Under the pieces are notes generated by a model. That model was not told where the DNA came from, made no database searches, and saw only the letters and a program-made list of their open reading frames with translations. A program made the position numbers and the translations under genes. Positions 1-6,912 of a DNA stretch of 8,630 nt are shown piece by piece. The stretch covers positions 1-8,630 of the forward strand of contig QNZV01000151.1 in the NCBI GenBank assembly GCA_003978395.1, read 5' to 3'. The DNA comes from Sulfurovum sp. (GTDB lineage Bacteria; Campylobacterota; Campylobacteria; Campylobacterales; Sulfurovaceae). Within the stretch, counting starts at the first letter, position 1; every line of letters begins with the position of its first letter.

Positions 1-518
1 TCTATAAATTTAGTATCAACTCCTGCTATATCTAACTCTCTAATATATAGATTGGGGTTAGGATTTGATAAAAAATATTCACACACCTTTAGTATCTCTA
101 CCCATACACTATCATACAAAATAATTAGATTTGGTTTGGAGATTAAAAGCTCTCTTAGTTTTGGAAATTGGATAATACTCTGCTCTATTAGCCTTTTATG
201 TTTTTGGAATATTTTGATTTTGGATAGCTGTTGTAGAAATATCTCTTGATTTATCTCTAATTTTTGGGGTATAAACTGTTTGCCAATAGATTTATAATTT
301 ATCTCTATAAACTCTATATCAAAAGGGCTTTGATTTAACTCCTCTATCCATTTACGAACCTCTGAAAAGTTCTGCTCTATATCTTTTTGAGAGAGTCGTT
401 TGAATTTGATAGTTATACCAAAAAGTTCATTGGTTAAATAAGCTTTGATATGCTCTCCACGATTATAAATAGTCGTTAATCTTTGGATTATATTTTTGGG
501 AGTTATTAGCTTTAGCAT
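1..518 (-). CDS. jetD: JetD-like protein of the Wadjet system, DUF3322 N-terminal domain (partial, 3' end beyond window)
   Basis: The frame is open for 172 codons from ATG at 518-516 and runs off the left edge without a stop. In the Wadjet family, JetD is the nuclease that cuts small circular DNA gripped by the JetABC SMC complex. Its N-terminal DUF3322 domain is followed by a TOPRIM-like catalytic domain (DUF2220). Only the first domain is visible here. Recognition rests on family-typical stretches: a VRKWIEEL segment near residues 56-63, an IEINYKSIGKQFIP segment near 72-85, and the very characteristic YIRELDIAGVDTKFI at about 158-172, matching the family pattern R-x-[LVI]-D-[IL]-x-G-V-[DH]-T-K-F-I. 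AAAAGG at 532-527 sits 8 nt before the ATG and supports this start. No jetA, jetB or jetC lies upstream; the neighbour is a DksA-like gene 155 bp away. The gene has its own promoter at 575-603. It could be the first gene of a Wadjet operon continuing left, or an orphan. The TOPRIM residues cannot be checked. Confidence 0.83.
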   Translation of the reverse strand, partial: MLKLITPKNIIQRLTTIYNRGEHIKAYLTNELFGITIKFKRLSQKDIEQNFSEVRKWIEELNQSPFDIEFIEINYKSIGKQFIPQKLEINQEIFLQQLSKIKIFQKHKRLIEQSIIQFPKLRELLISKPNLIILYDSVWVEILKVCEYFLSNPNPNLYIRELDIAGVDTKFI

Positions 519-574
519 CTATTTAGCCTTTTACCTTATCTACTTAAAATTGCTGAGAGTTTTAATTTTGGGCG

Positions 575-603
575 ATTATAGCAAAATAACTGAGAGAGTT
601 CAA
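575..603 (-). promoter_or_regulatory. Sigma70-type promoter for jetD
   Basis: Read on the minus strand, TTGAAC (603-598) is followed by a 17-nt spacer and then TATAAT (580-575). The spacer ends in TTGC, which makes an extended -10 (TGnTATAAT). The predicted start point is near 568, giving a leader of about 50 nt that carries the AAAAGG ribosome binding site of jetD. This is the clearest promoter in the window, and it means jetD does not need read-through from the DksA-like gene. Confidence 0.6.
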
Positions 604-633
604 AAGAGTTTCAAAAGTTAGAAATATTAGAGA

Positions 634-653
634 GGGTGTTTTCAGAGAACCCC
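634..653 (-). terminator. Possible hairpin terminator after the DksA-like gene
   Basis: An imperfect inverted repeat lies 21 bp beyond the stop of the DksA-like gene. GGG (634-636) pairs with CCC (651-653), and GTTT (638-641) pairs with GAAC (647-650) including one G-T pair, with a single bulged T and a 5-nt loop. On the minus strand it is followed by a T-rich but not pure stretch (TCTCTAATATTTC). It is placed correctly to separate the DksA-like gene from the jetD promoter, but the weak U-tract keeps the call tentative. Confidence 0.3.
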
Positions 654-673
654 CTTGCATAATAGAGAGAGTT

Positions 674-1072
674 TTATCTTTTCTGTTCTAGTAACTCTTT
701 ACATGAAATACACTGTTCTGCAAAGAGTGTAACTTTTAGTCGTTCAATATCAATAACCTCTTCACATAAATTACAAATTCCATAGGTTCCTATATTTATT
801 TTATGCAAACTTCTATTAATCTGATTGAGCATTTTATACTGTTCTCTTAAAATGGCATTATTGGTTGCATTATTTTCCAAGAAAAATGCATGGTCAACTT
901 CATCTCGTAGGTCACTTGTTCTATTATCATTGCCTTCATTATCTTGATTCTTTAAATTTAGTAAAATTTTATTTTCTTTATCTTCCAACTCTTTTTTAAA
1001 AAAAAGTAACTCTTTTTTTGTTAATTTATCTGCAATGTTTTTATAATAACTATTTTTTATTGATTTTGTCAT
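674..1072 (-). CDS. DksA/TraR family zinc-finger transcription regulator
   Basis: This 132-aa protein ends in a four-cysteine zinc finger, C100-x2-C103-x17-C121-x2-C124, embedded in the family signature YGIC..C......RL.......C..C. The family binds in the secondary channel of RNA polymerase and changes promoter output, often with ppGpp. The coiled-coil tip residues known from E. coli DksA (D71, D74, A76) appear to be kept as D57, D60 and A62 in RDEVDHA, so an active regulator is plausible. A lysine- and glutamate-rich coiled coil precedes the tip, and the N-terminus (about residues 1-20) looks longer than in typical Campylobacterota DksA. AAGG nine nt before the ATG supports the start. The gene stands alone between the dynamin operon (208 bp upstream) and jetD (155 bp downstream). 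It may be a second, island-borne copy rather than the core dksA; the window cannot decide this. Confidence 0.88.
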   Translation of the reverse strand: MTKSIKNSYYKNIADKLTKKELLFFKKELEDKENKILLNLKNQDNEGNDNRTSDLRDEVDHAFFLENNATNNAILREQYKMLNQINRSLHKINIGTYGICNLCEEVIDIERLKVTLFAEQCISCKELLEQKR

Positions 1073-1280
1073 TTTTTAATACCTTAATTATATTAATTAT
1101 TTTTTATTTTTTATATTGTATTAATGAAATGAGATGAAAATGTGATTTTTTTCAATTTAATTAAAAAATTTTATATTCTTGAAATGATAAAAAATAGAGA
1201 TTTATATTTATTAATAGAATGAAGTAAATATGGTTTAGATTTATGCTATTTTAATTTTTACTCTTATCTATCCATTCCCT

Positions 1281-3227
1281 CTATTTCATCATCTCCTCTT
1301 GATATTTTTTTATAGATTTTAACTCTTTTGCAAGTAATATCTTTTCTCCTGTTACTTTTTTAATCAAATCTTTCTTATCCTCTTCATGCTTTAGAGAACG
1401 CTCTATCTCCTCTTTTTTACTATTCATAATTTTACTAAGCTCCTCTAATGTCTTTTCTAATATATTCTCTTGAATATGTTGTTTGAGCATAGCTTCAAAT
1501 TTTTCTTTGGTATTTGAAGAAGTTTTATCAAAGAAACTCTTAGTTTCACTCATTATAGCCTCGTTTATATCTCTTATATTTGTTTTTTTCAACTGAAAAA
1601 ATTTACTATTTTCTTTGACAAGTTTCTTGATTTTGTTTTTTTTGAAATCTGTTTCTGCTAATTCTTTCATGGTCGATACTAATTCCAAGGTATAGATAGA
1701 AAAGCTTTCTGAGGTAAAATTAATAGAGACGTTTTCATCTTTTTTAACTATTTTATATTTAAGCGCATCTATATCTTTCTCTATTTTATCTGTTAAATCG
1801 TCTGTTATACTCTTTATCTCCTTTTTTAAGGTATCAAAATTACTATCTATACTATTTTTTACTATCCACAATACATCTTTTTTATAAATTGAGATATTAT
1901 TTATTTTATTTAACTCTTTTTCGATATTTTCAATACTTACTTTATTCTGTTTGATACTTAATGAATAAAAGTCTTCCAGCTTAGATTGCACTAAGTTATC
2001 AAAATTGTTCCTAATACTTTTCTGTTTTTCTACAATAAAAATAATAATCTCATCTAATGCTTTTCTTTTTTCTTTTAACTCTTCATTACTTTTAAATAAA
2101 TCAGAAACTCTACTCGTTTCCACTTCTAATCTTTTTTTTAATTCTATTATTCTCTTCTCAAAAATTAAATCCAAAAATTGTGAATGAGATTCAATAATAT
2201 TTTTACCCTTATTCTCAATAAGCTTCTGCTCTATCATCTTTTCAAGGGTTGGGAGTTTATGATTTTCTGGCTCCAAAAATCCTTTTTCATCAAGTTGTTC
2301 AGCATAATAGTTTAAATTTTCATTTAAAGGTAACTCAGTAATTAACATTTTATCAATTAATGCACCCAATCCACTTACTAAAACCAAACTTTCCCTATCA
2401 CTTACTATCTCTCTTCTTCTTAGACTCTCATCCTCTAAAAGTTCACTGATATACTCTTCTAATCCATCGGTATCATTTACACTGTCTATCTTGTTAATAA
2501 CTGTCAATTTTTGCTCTTTGGGAATAGATAATAAAAAGTTATCTATAAAATCAATATCAACACTATCCATTGCTTGATTCGCATAAGTTATATAGATATT
2601 TGCATTGGTTTTATATATCCACTCTTTGGCAACTTTGTCTCTAAGCTTATTTGGGTCATTTGTACCAGGTGTATCAACAATAGTAACTTCTTTTAAAATT
2701 TCATTTGGATAATAGAGTGTCACAAAATTTACAAAAGGTGTGTATTTTCCACCCCGTGCAACATACTCTTTTAAGTTCTCTAAGTTATCCTCTTTTTTAC
2801 TCTTTGCTTTTGTATTAATAAGCTCTTCTAAAAATACTCCATTACCAATAGACTCTTCTATATCAGCCTCTAAAAACTCTTTATAAAACTCTTGGTTTGA
2901 TTGTAATATTTTCCACTCCTCTTTATTATAAAAAGTAGCCTCTAAATATGGTTTTTCGCCATATTTAATAATCGTTATCTTTGCAGTATGAGGTATATCA
3001 TCAGCAGGAATAACCTCATCTCCAAAGATTAAAGCATTAATGAGTGTTGATTTTCCTGATTTTATCTGTCCTGTAAAACTTACAAAAAAATGTTCCTCTT
3101 CTAATTGTTGTTTTTTCTCTTTTATATCTTCTATCCGAATATCTTCTGATAGAATATTGGGTAATTTTAAAATTTCATCATATTGATTTAATAGTTTATT
3201 TTTCTTATCTTTGTAGGCTTTTAACAT
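1281..3227 (-). CDS. Dynamin-like GTPase, third gene of Leo/Eleos-like operon
   Basis: This 648-aa protein has a dynamin-type GTPase domain in its first ~300 residues: P-loop GQIKSGKST (53-61), switch I threonine T81, DTPG (185-188), NKID (245-248) and a VSG G5-like turn (284-286). Roughly residues 350-648 are almost entirely charged, lysine- and glutamate-rich helix, as expected for the stalk of a dynamin-like protein. I see no hydrophobic paddle or transmembrane segment. An insertion-like stretch (about 100-165) lies between switch I and DTPG. The ATG at 3227 overlaps the end of the preceding GTPase gene by 23 nt, and AAGGA lies 11 nt upstream of it, suggesting translational coupling and a shared complex. 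By analogy with LeoB + LeoC (fused as LeoBC in Eleos), this and the 409-aa partner could form one bipartite dynamin; that assignment is inference. It has no gene downstream in its transcript apart from possible read-through into the DksA-like gene. Confidence 0.85.
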   Translation of the reverse strand: MLKAYKDKKNKLLNQYDEILKLPNILSEDIRIEDIKEKKQQLEEEHFFVSFTGQIKSGKSTLINALIFGDEVIPADDIPHTAKITIIKYGEKPYLEATFYNKEEWKILQSNQEFYKEFLEADIEESIGNGVFLEELINTKAKSKKEDNLENLKEYVARGGKYTPFVNFVTLYYPNEILKEVTIVDTPGTNDPNKLRDKVAKEWIYKTNANIYITYANQAMDSVDIDFIDNFLLSIPKEQKLTVINKIDSVNDTDGLEEYISELLEDESLRRREIVSDRESLVLVSGLGALIDKMLITELPLNENLNYYAEQLDEKGFLEPENHKLPTLEKMIEQKLIENKGKNIIESHSQFLDLIFEKRIIELKKRLEVETSRVSDLFKSNEELKEKRKALDEIIIFIVEKQKSIRNNFDNLVQSKLEDFYSLSIKQNKVSIENIEKELNKINNISIYKKDVLWIVKNSIDSNFDTLKKEIKSITDDLTDKIEKDIDALKYKIVKKDENVSINFTSESFSIYTLELVSTMKELAETDFKKNKIKKLVKENSKFFQLKKTNIRDINEAIMSETKSFFDKTSSNTKEKFEAMLKQHIQENILEKTLEELSKIMNSKKEEIERSLKHEEDKKDLIKKVTGEKILLAKELKSIKKYQEEMMK

Positions 3228-4434
3228 ATGCTTCTTTATCCTTTATAAATTGTTTTAACTCTTTTTCTAGTTTCTCTAATACTCTTTTAGTCTGTTCACT
3301 ATTCTCTTGATTATCAAGTGCTTCTCTCATTAAAATTAAACTCTCTTGATGATAATTGGCTCTGTCAAGTTTAAATTTTTGTTGGATTGTAGATTGTTTG
3401 GTTTCGGCAATCCTAGTAAGCATCTTGCCTATTCGTTCTCTCTCTCTTTTAGCAGAAATATAAAAATCATCAACAATAATTTTCTCATCATCAATAAAAA
3501 GTTGATACTCAGTTTTTGTTTTTAACCTACTTTTACTCTCTTTTATTACACCTTTGATATGGGTATCAAAATCTATTTTTTTAGGAATTAAATTCTCTTT
3601 AATATGTTCTATATAATTTCCAAAGTAATCTTTTTTTTCAAATTCCAAAACTTTAGCAGAAGAGTATTCAATGACTTCAATAAAAATCTTTTTAGATAAA
3701 ATCTCATTTTTTATTTTACTGATTGCTTGTGGAGATTTCAAGTCTGATTTATTCAAGATACAATAGATTCGTTTATCTCTAAGAGTAGAAAGTAGCTCTA
3801 TGGAACTATTATCCAATGCCCCTTTGGATATATCAATAACAAAGAATATAACATCTACCTCTTTTAATGTTCTCATGGTTATATCCGTATCATTTTGATT
3901 CAAATTATTATTAAACCCTGGAGTATCATAAAGAATAATTGAATTTAGACTCTCAAAAGGGTAAGCATACTCTATATAATTTGTTTTTGTATTGTGAGTG
4001 TTTCCTTTTATATGTTGAGCAAGATTATTATATTCATCTTGTGTAATCTCTCTATTATTGATTGTAATCTTCTCTTTTAGACCATAATAAAATTTAGTGA
4101 TAGAAGAGGTAGTAGGTTTAACATTCATAGGACAGATAGATTTCCCAAAAATAGAGTTGATAAAGGTAGATTTACCACTACTAAAACTACCAATAACCCC
4201 AACCTCTACTTTACTATTTCCTTTTTCAAGTTCAATCTGATTTATAAATAGATTAAAAGCTCTATTTTCTAACTCTTTTATCTCTATAGTTGAGATATTA
4301 TTTTCTTCTAAAAGTTCCCTAATCACTTTTATAGAAGCCAAATCTTTAATCATCATTTCTGAAAATTCAGTAATCTTTATATTATTAGAGAAGTAAGCTT
4401 CCTTTTTTTGAACTCTTTTATTTTGGGGATTCAT
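3205..4434 (-). CDS. Short dynamin-like GTPase, second gene of Leo/Eleos-like operon
   Basis: This is a 409-aa protein with an unusually complete GTPase motif set: GSFSSGKST (82-90), switch I threonines T108-T109 in KPTTSS, DTPG (170-173), NKSD (228-231) and SSAK as G5 (258-261). About 80 residues of helix precede the P-loop, as in many bacterial dynamin-like proteins. After the GTPase domain only ~130 residues of charged helix remain (about 280-409), too short for a full dynamin stalk with a membrane-binding tip, and no hydrophobic segment is visible. It probably needs a partner for membrane binding or assembly, and the overlapping 648-aa gene is the obvious candidate. The ATG at 4434 lies 7 nt after the stop of the first gene, and the AAGAGA serving as its ribosome site lies at the end of that gene's coding region. 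LeoB is a possible equivalent, judged on order and size only. Confidence 0.85.
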   Translation of the reverse strand: MNPQNKRVQKKEAYFSNNIKITEFSEMMIKDLASIKVIRELLEENNISTIEIKELENRAFNLFINQIELEKGNSKVEVGVIGSFSSGKSTFINSIFGKSICPMNVKPTTSSITKFYYGLKEKITINNREITQDEYNNLAQHIKGNTHNTKTNYIEYAYPFESLNSIILYDTPGFNNNLNQNDTDITMRTLKEVDVIFFVIDISKGALDNSSIELLSTLRDKRIYCILNKSDLKSPQAISKIKNEILSKKIFIEVIEYSSAKVLEFEKKDYFGNYIEHIKENLIPKKIDFDTHIKGVIKESKSRLKTKTEYQLFIDDEKIIVDDFYISAKRERERIGKMLTRIAETKQSTIQQKFKLDRANYHQESLILMREALDNQENSEQTKRVLEKLEKELKQFIKDKEAYVKSLQR

Positions 4435-4441
4435 AGATAGT

Positions 4442-6100
4442 TTAGTCTCTTAAATTTAATTGTAACTCTAAAATATCATCATCTAATCGTCTATTAACTT
4501 CTATAGAGGGTTCAAGCTTTTCTGATTTTTCTCTATAGAGGTCATTTAATAGTTTTTTATTTTGAATTAATTTATCTTCTAATGGTTTAAATATCTCTTT
4601 TTGAATTTTAACTTCTAGTTCATCTTTTATATCAATTGCAATTTTTTGAGAGAGTAGTTCTATTTTGGATACCATCTGTTCTTCTATAAGCTTTGAGCCT
4701 ATTCTATCCCCTATTAACTCCAATGGATTAACTTGATTAATGAAATTAGCTGTATCTTTTAGATTGTTCTCTCCTTTTTGGTTCATAATCATCTGGGAGG
4801 TACTTCGTAAAAAGAATCCAAAAACTCCAACTAGACCTGCTGTACCAAGTGTTAAAATCTCAATCAATATAACCATACCAATATCTTTACCCATATTTAT
4901 CTGTTCTAGTAGTTCTTGAATTGTCATTTCCACTTCGCTAAATTGTATCATATGCTCATTTGATATTAAAATATCTTCAAAATACAAAGAGATAATCTCA
5001 GAGATGCTTCTAGCCAAAACCTCTTCTATCTCATTCATCAGCACTTTTATCTGCTCTTGATTTTTTACTCTCTTCAGTTGAGGTAGATATCTTTCAAAAA
5101 TAGTATAAATAGATTTTTCTATCTTAGCCTCAATAATTTGTAATGATTGAATAAGTTCAGATTTCTCTTTCTCTAAAGTGATAATGGTGTTATTAAGCTC
5201 CTCTTCTTTCTCTTTTAAGCTATTCATATCCAAAGAGCCATTCTCTTTTTTAAACTTAAGTGCCTCTAATAGTTGCTCGGCTATTTTTTCTAGCTCTTTA
5301 CTTTTTCTCTCTTCTTGTAAAAGAATTTTTTTACTCATAAAATTTTCATTAAAACTATTTTTGATTGCATCAAGAGAAAAACCTTCTTTACCCTCCATTG
5401 CTTCAAATGCAGAGACTAAAATAACTTTAGAATCTATATTTTCCATCCCCAATGTATGTTTTTCATTAACAGTGTTTAATTGATTTATAATCTCTTCTTT
5501 TATTTTCTTTTGGGCTACGGGAGATTTACTATGGCTATTTGTAATGACAAAAAGAATATTGTTTATAATAGGGCGAATTTCATCTTTTAACAAAAAGTCA
5601 ATAATAGATTGAGTCAAGCTTCCTTTTTGAATATGGTTACAAATAACAGCACAATCTAAAAAAGGAAGATAACCATAAGTAATATCAATATCGCTCTTAT
5701 CCAAAGAGGAGATACCAGGAGTATCAATCATCATATATCCATCTTGAAAAAAATCATTAGAAGGAGCATATATCATTGCTTTAGACTCTCCATCTTCAAG
5801 AGCAATTTTAGAAAATTCTATAGCACTTATAGGCTCTTTTTTATTATCATAAAGTTCATAAAACTCTAAATCTGTTATATTATCTTTAGCTACTATCTCT
5901 ATCACGCTTTTACTTGTTGGTTTATCCATAGATGGTAATACTTTTTGATTAAGTAAAGCATTAATAAGCGTTGATTTTCCCGAACTAAATTCCCCCAAAA
6001 ATCCTATTTTTAAATCCAAAGGTTTATCAAGATTTAATAATCTATCATGTATAGAAGTTAGTTCATAATTTGTTGAAAGTTCTATTAATTTTTTTTCCAT
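4442..6100 (-). CDS. Dynamin-like GTPase with membrane-paddle-like segment, first gene of Leo/Eleos-like operon
   Basis: This 552-aa protein belongs to the bacterial dynamin-like family, which remodels or tethers membranes. P-loop GEFSSGKST is at 36-44, the switch I threonine T62 in KPTSKS and DTPG at 126-129. The G4 position reads TNSH (187-190) instead of N/TKxD, so the guanine-specifying aspartate is missing, although a VSA G5-like turn follows (229-231). A long helical region with a coiled coil (about 285-330) leads to a hydrophobic stretch at about 408-431 (VILIEILTLGTAGLVGVFGF core), then more helix to the end. This layout fits a stalk with a membrane-inserting paddle. ATG 6100 is chosen because AAAAGA lies 6 nt upstream; a TTG two codons earlier has no spaced ribosome site. 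It may correspond to LeoA, with the two downstream GTPases as LeoB/LeoC partners. The symbol is withheld because the match is by organisation only. Confidence 0.85.
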   Translation of the reverse strand: MEKKLIELSTNYELTSIHDRLLNLDKPLDLKIGFLGEFSSGKSTLINALLNQKVLPSMDKPTSKSVIEIVAKDNITDLEFYELYDNKKEPISAIEFSKIALEDGESKAMIYAPSNDFFQDGYMMIDTPGISSLDKSDIDITYGYLPFLDCAVICNHIQKGSLTQSIIDFLLKDEIRPIINNILFVITNSHSKSPVAQKKIKEEIINQLNTVNEKHTLGMENIDSKVILVSAFEAMEGKEGFSLDAIKNSFNENFMSKKILLQEERKSKELEKIAEQLLEALKFKKENGSLDMNSLKEKEEELNNTIITLEKEKSELIQSLQIIEAKIEKSIYTIFERYLPQLKRVKNQEQIKVLMNEIEEVLARSISEIISLYFEDILISNEHMIQFSEVEMTIQELLEQINMGKDIGMVILIEILTLGTAGLVGVFGFFLRSTSQMIMNQKGENNLKDTANFINQVNPLELIGDRIGSKLIEEQMVSKIELLSQKIAIDIKDELEVKIQKEIFKPLEDKLIQNKKLLNDLYREKSEKLEPSIEVNRRLDDDILELQLNLRD

Positions 6101-6106
6101 ATTCAA

Positions 6107-6312
6107 TCTTTTATATAATTTTTTAATAATTATATCATTTTAGATTATAAAATTAAACTTATATTAATAATTTTAAAATCTTTTTCTTTAGTGATTTTAA
6201 ATCATCATTTTAAAAAGAAATTATATCTATAATACTTTTGAATATTTAAAAATATTTAAAATTAAAAAAGGTTAATATATGTTATTAAGTAAAATCGATC
6301 TTTTTAGACTAA
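6107..6312. other. AT-rich intergenic junction between methyltransferase and dynamin operon
   Basis: About 200 bp of almost pure A/T separates the TGA of the small methyltransferase from the first dynamin gene. It contains TATAAT-type boxes on both strands (minus 6129-6134 and 6220-6225, plus 6228-6233), short AATATTTAAA repeats at 6241-6260, and a plus-strand ribosome site plus ATG leading to a very short open frame. I see no clear GC-rich terminator for the methyltransferase. The region looks like a former divergent promoter region. Confidence 0.5.
6129..6157 (-). promoter_or_regulatory. Probable promoter of the dynamin operon (extended -10)
   Basis: On the minus strand, TGATATAAT (extended -10, hexamer 6134-6129) lies about 30 bp upstream of the ATG at 6100. 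The -35 position (6157-6152) reads TTTAAT, a poor match, but Campylobacterota promoters often rely on the -10 with A/T-rich upstream DNA. The predicted start near 6122 gives a ~21-nt leader that includes the AAAAGA ribosome site. A second TATAAT at 6225-6220 could act as an alternative upstream promoter. Confidence 0.4.
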
Positions 6313-6335
6313 TCAGGCATATAAAATTACCGTAA
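6279..6335 (+). pseudogene. Possible 5' remnant of a lost divergent gene (18 codons)
   Basis: On the plus strand, AAAGG (6267-6271) is followed after 7 nt by ATG (6279). A TATAAT box lies at 6228-6233, about 50 bp before the ATG. The frame opens MLLSKIDLFRLI and stops at TAA after 18 codons, running into the 3' end of the convergent methyltransferase. Good initiation signals attached to almost no coding sequence suggest a truncated gene start left by a rearrangement. It could also be a chance match in AT-rich DNA; I do not recognise the peptide. Confidence 0.25.
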
Positions 6336-6888
6336 AATCCCCCTCCAAATACCCCTCTTTTATCTCTATTTTTCCACCTGTTCCCTCACAAAGCTTTTTA
6401 ATTTCATGCGTTTTCCAGTAAGAGAATTTTCCTTCACGCTCTTTGCCTTCAAGAAGATTAAAAATAAATCCTTTACTGCTTTTTTCAAAACAACGCTGTA
6501 TAAAAAGTTTGGTTTCAAGTCGTGTCAACAGATTCATCGAACCACTTGCCACGTACCAATCAGCCATAGGTAAGTTTTGACGTAAAATATCGCACTCTAA
6601 GATTTTACACCCTGTACGTACTTTTGCTTCTGTTACCATAGGTTTACAGAGGTCTAATCCTATGTAGCTTTTAAGAAGAGTCTTTTTCTCTTTAAGATAA
6701 AGATAAAAGTCTCCAAATCCACAACCAGCATCGACCAAGGTCTCGTTTTGTAGCTTACCCAAAGAGGAGAGTATCGCTGAAAAGCGACGCTTTTGAGAAT
6801 ATTCTGAATCCCACGCGACCCCACAAGCAGATGTGCCATAAATCTCTATATTTTCTTGATAAAATGTTTTTTGATTAGTTCTTGCCAT
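6313..6888 (-). CDS. Class I SAM-dependent methyltransferase
   Basis: This 191-aa protein has a Rossmann-type methyltransferase core. Motif I is VDAGCGFG (52-59), the acidic residue ending strand 2 is D79 in IGLDL, and a CDIL motif at 99-102 is followed by the strand-4 region DWYVASGSMNLL (110-121). The substrate is unknown. The length and the conserved N-terminal (GTSACGVAW, 18-26) and C-terminal (GYLEGDFTVILY, 179-190) stretches look complete for a small uncharacterised methyltransferase family seen in Campylobacterota. It starts 24 bp after the stop of the hydrolase gene and is probably cotranscribed with it. No convincing ribosome binding site precedes the ATG, so expression may depend on translation or transcription of the upstream gene, which is itself interrupted. 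The reading frame has no defect. Confidence 0.82.
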   Translation of the reverse strand: MARTNQKTFYQENIEIYGTSACGVAWDSEYSQKRRFSAILSSLGKLQNETLVDAGCGFGDFYLYLKEKKTLLKSYIGLDLCKPMVTEAKVRTGCKILECDILRQNLPMADWYVASGSMNLLTRLETKLFIQRCFEKSSKGFIFNLLEGKEREGKFSYWKTHEIKKLCEGTGGKIEIKEGYLEGDFTVILYA

Positions 6889-6912
6889 ATGCGAAGTATA
6901 TCTAATTTAGGG

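Noticed and set aside
52..249. Plus-strand open frame of 65 codons
   Set aside because: It lies antisense inside the jetD frame, which has clear family motifs. No coding features are visible in this reading.
1087..1092. TATAAT on the minus strand as promoter of the DksA-like gene
   Set aside because: The predicted start point would fall after the AAGG ribosome site. A TACAAT at 1115-1120 is better placed but has no -35, so no promoter was called.
1144..1172. A/T-only inverted repeat as a terminator of the dynamin operon
   Set aside because: The stem has no G-C pairs beyond one or two and is far from the stop at 1281; such pairings are expected by chance in DNA this AT-rich.
2005..2187. Plus-strand open frame of 60 codons inside the third dynamin
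   Set aside because: Same antisense-of-coiled-coil artefact, with no ribosome site noted.
5178..5483. Plus-strand open frame of 101 codons, rich in Ser, Leu and Phe
   Set aside because: It is the complement of the coiled-coil region of the first dynamin; its composition is what antisense Lys/Glu-rich codons produce.
6104..6106. TTG as start of the first dynamin gene
   Set aside because: The purine-rich AAAAGA directly abuts this TTG, while it is correctly spaced (6 nt) for the ATG two codons later at 6100.
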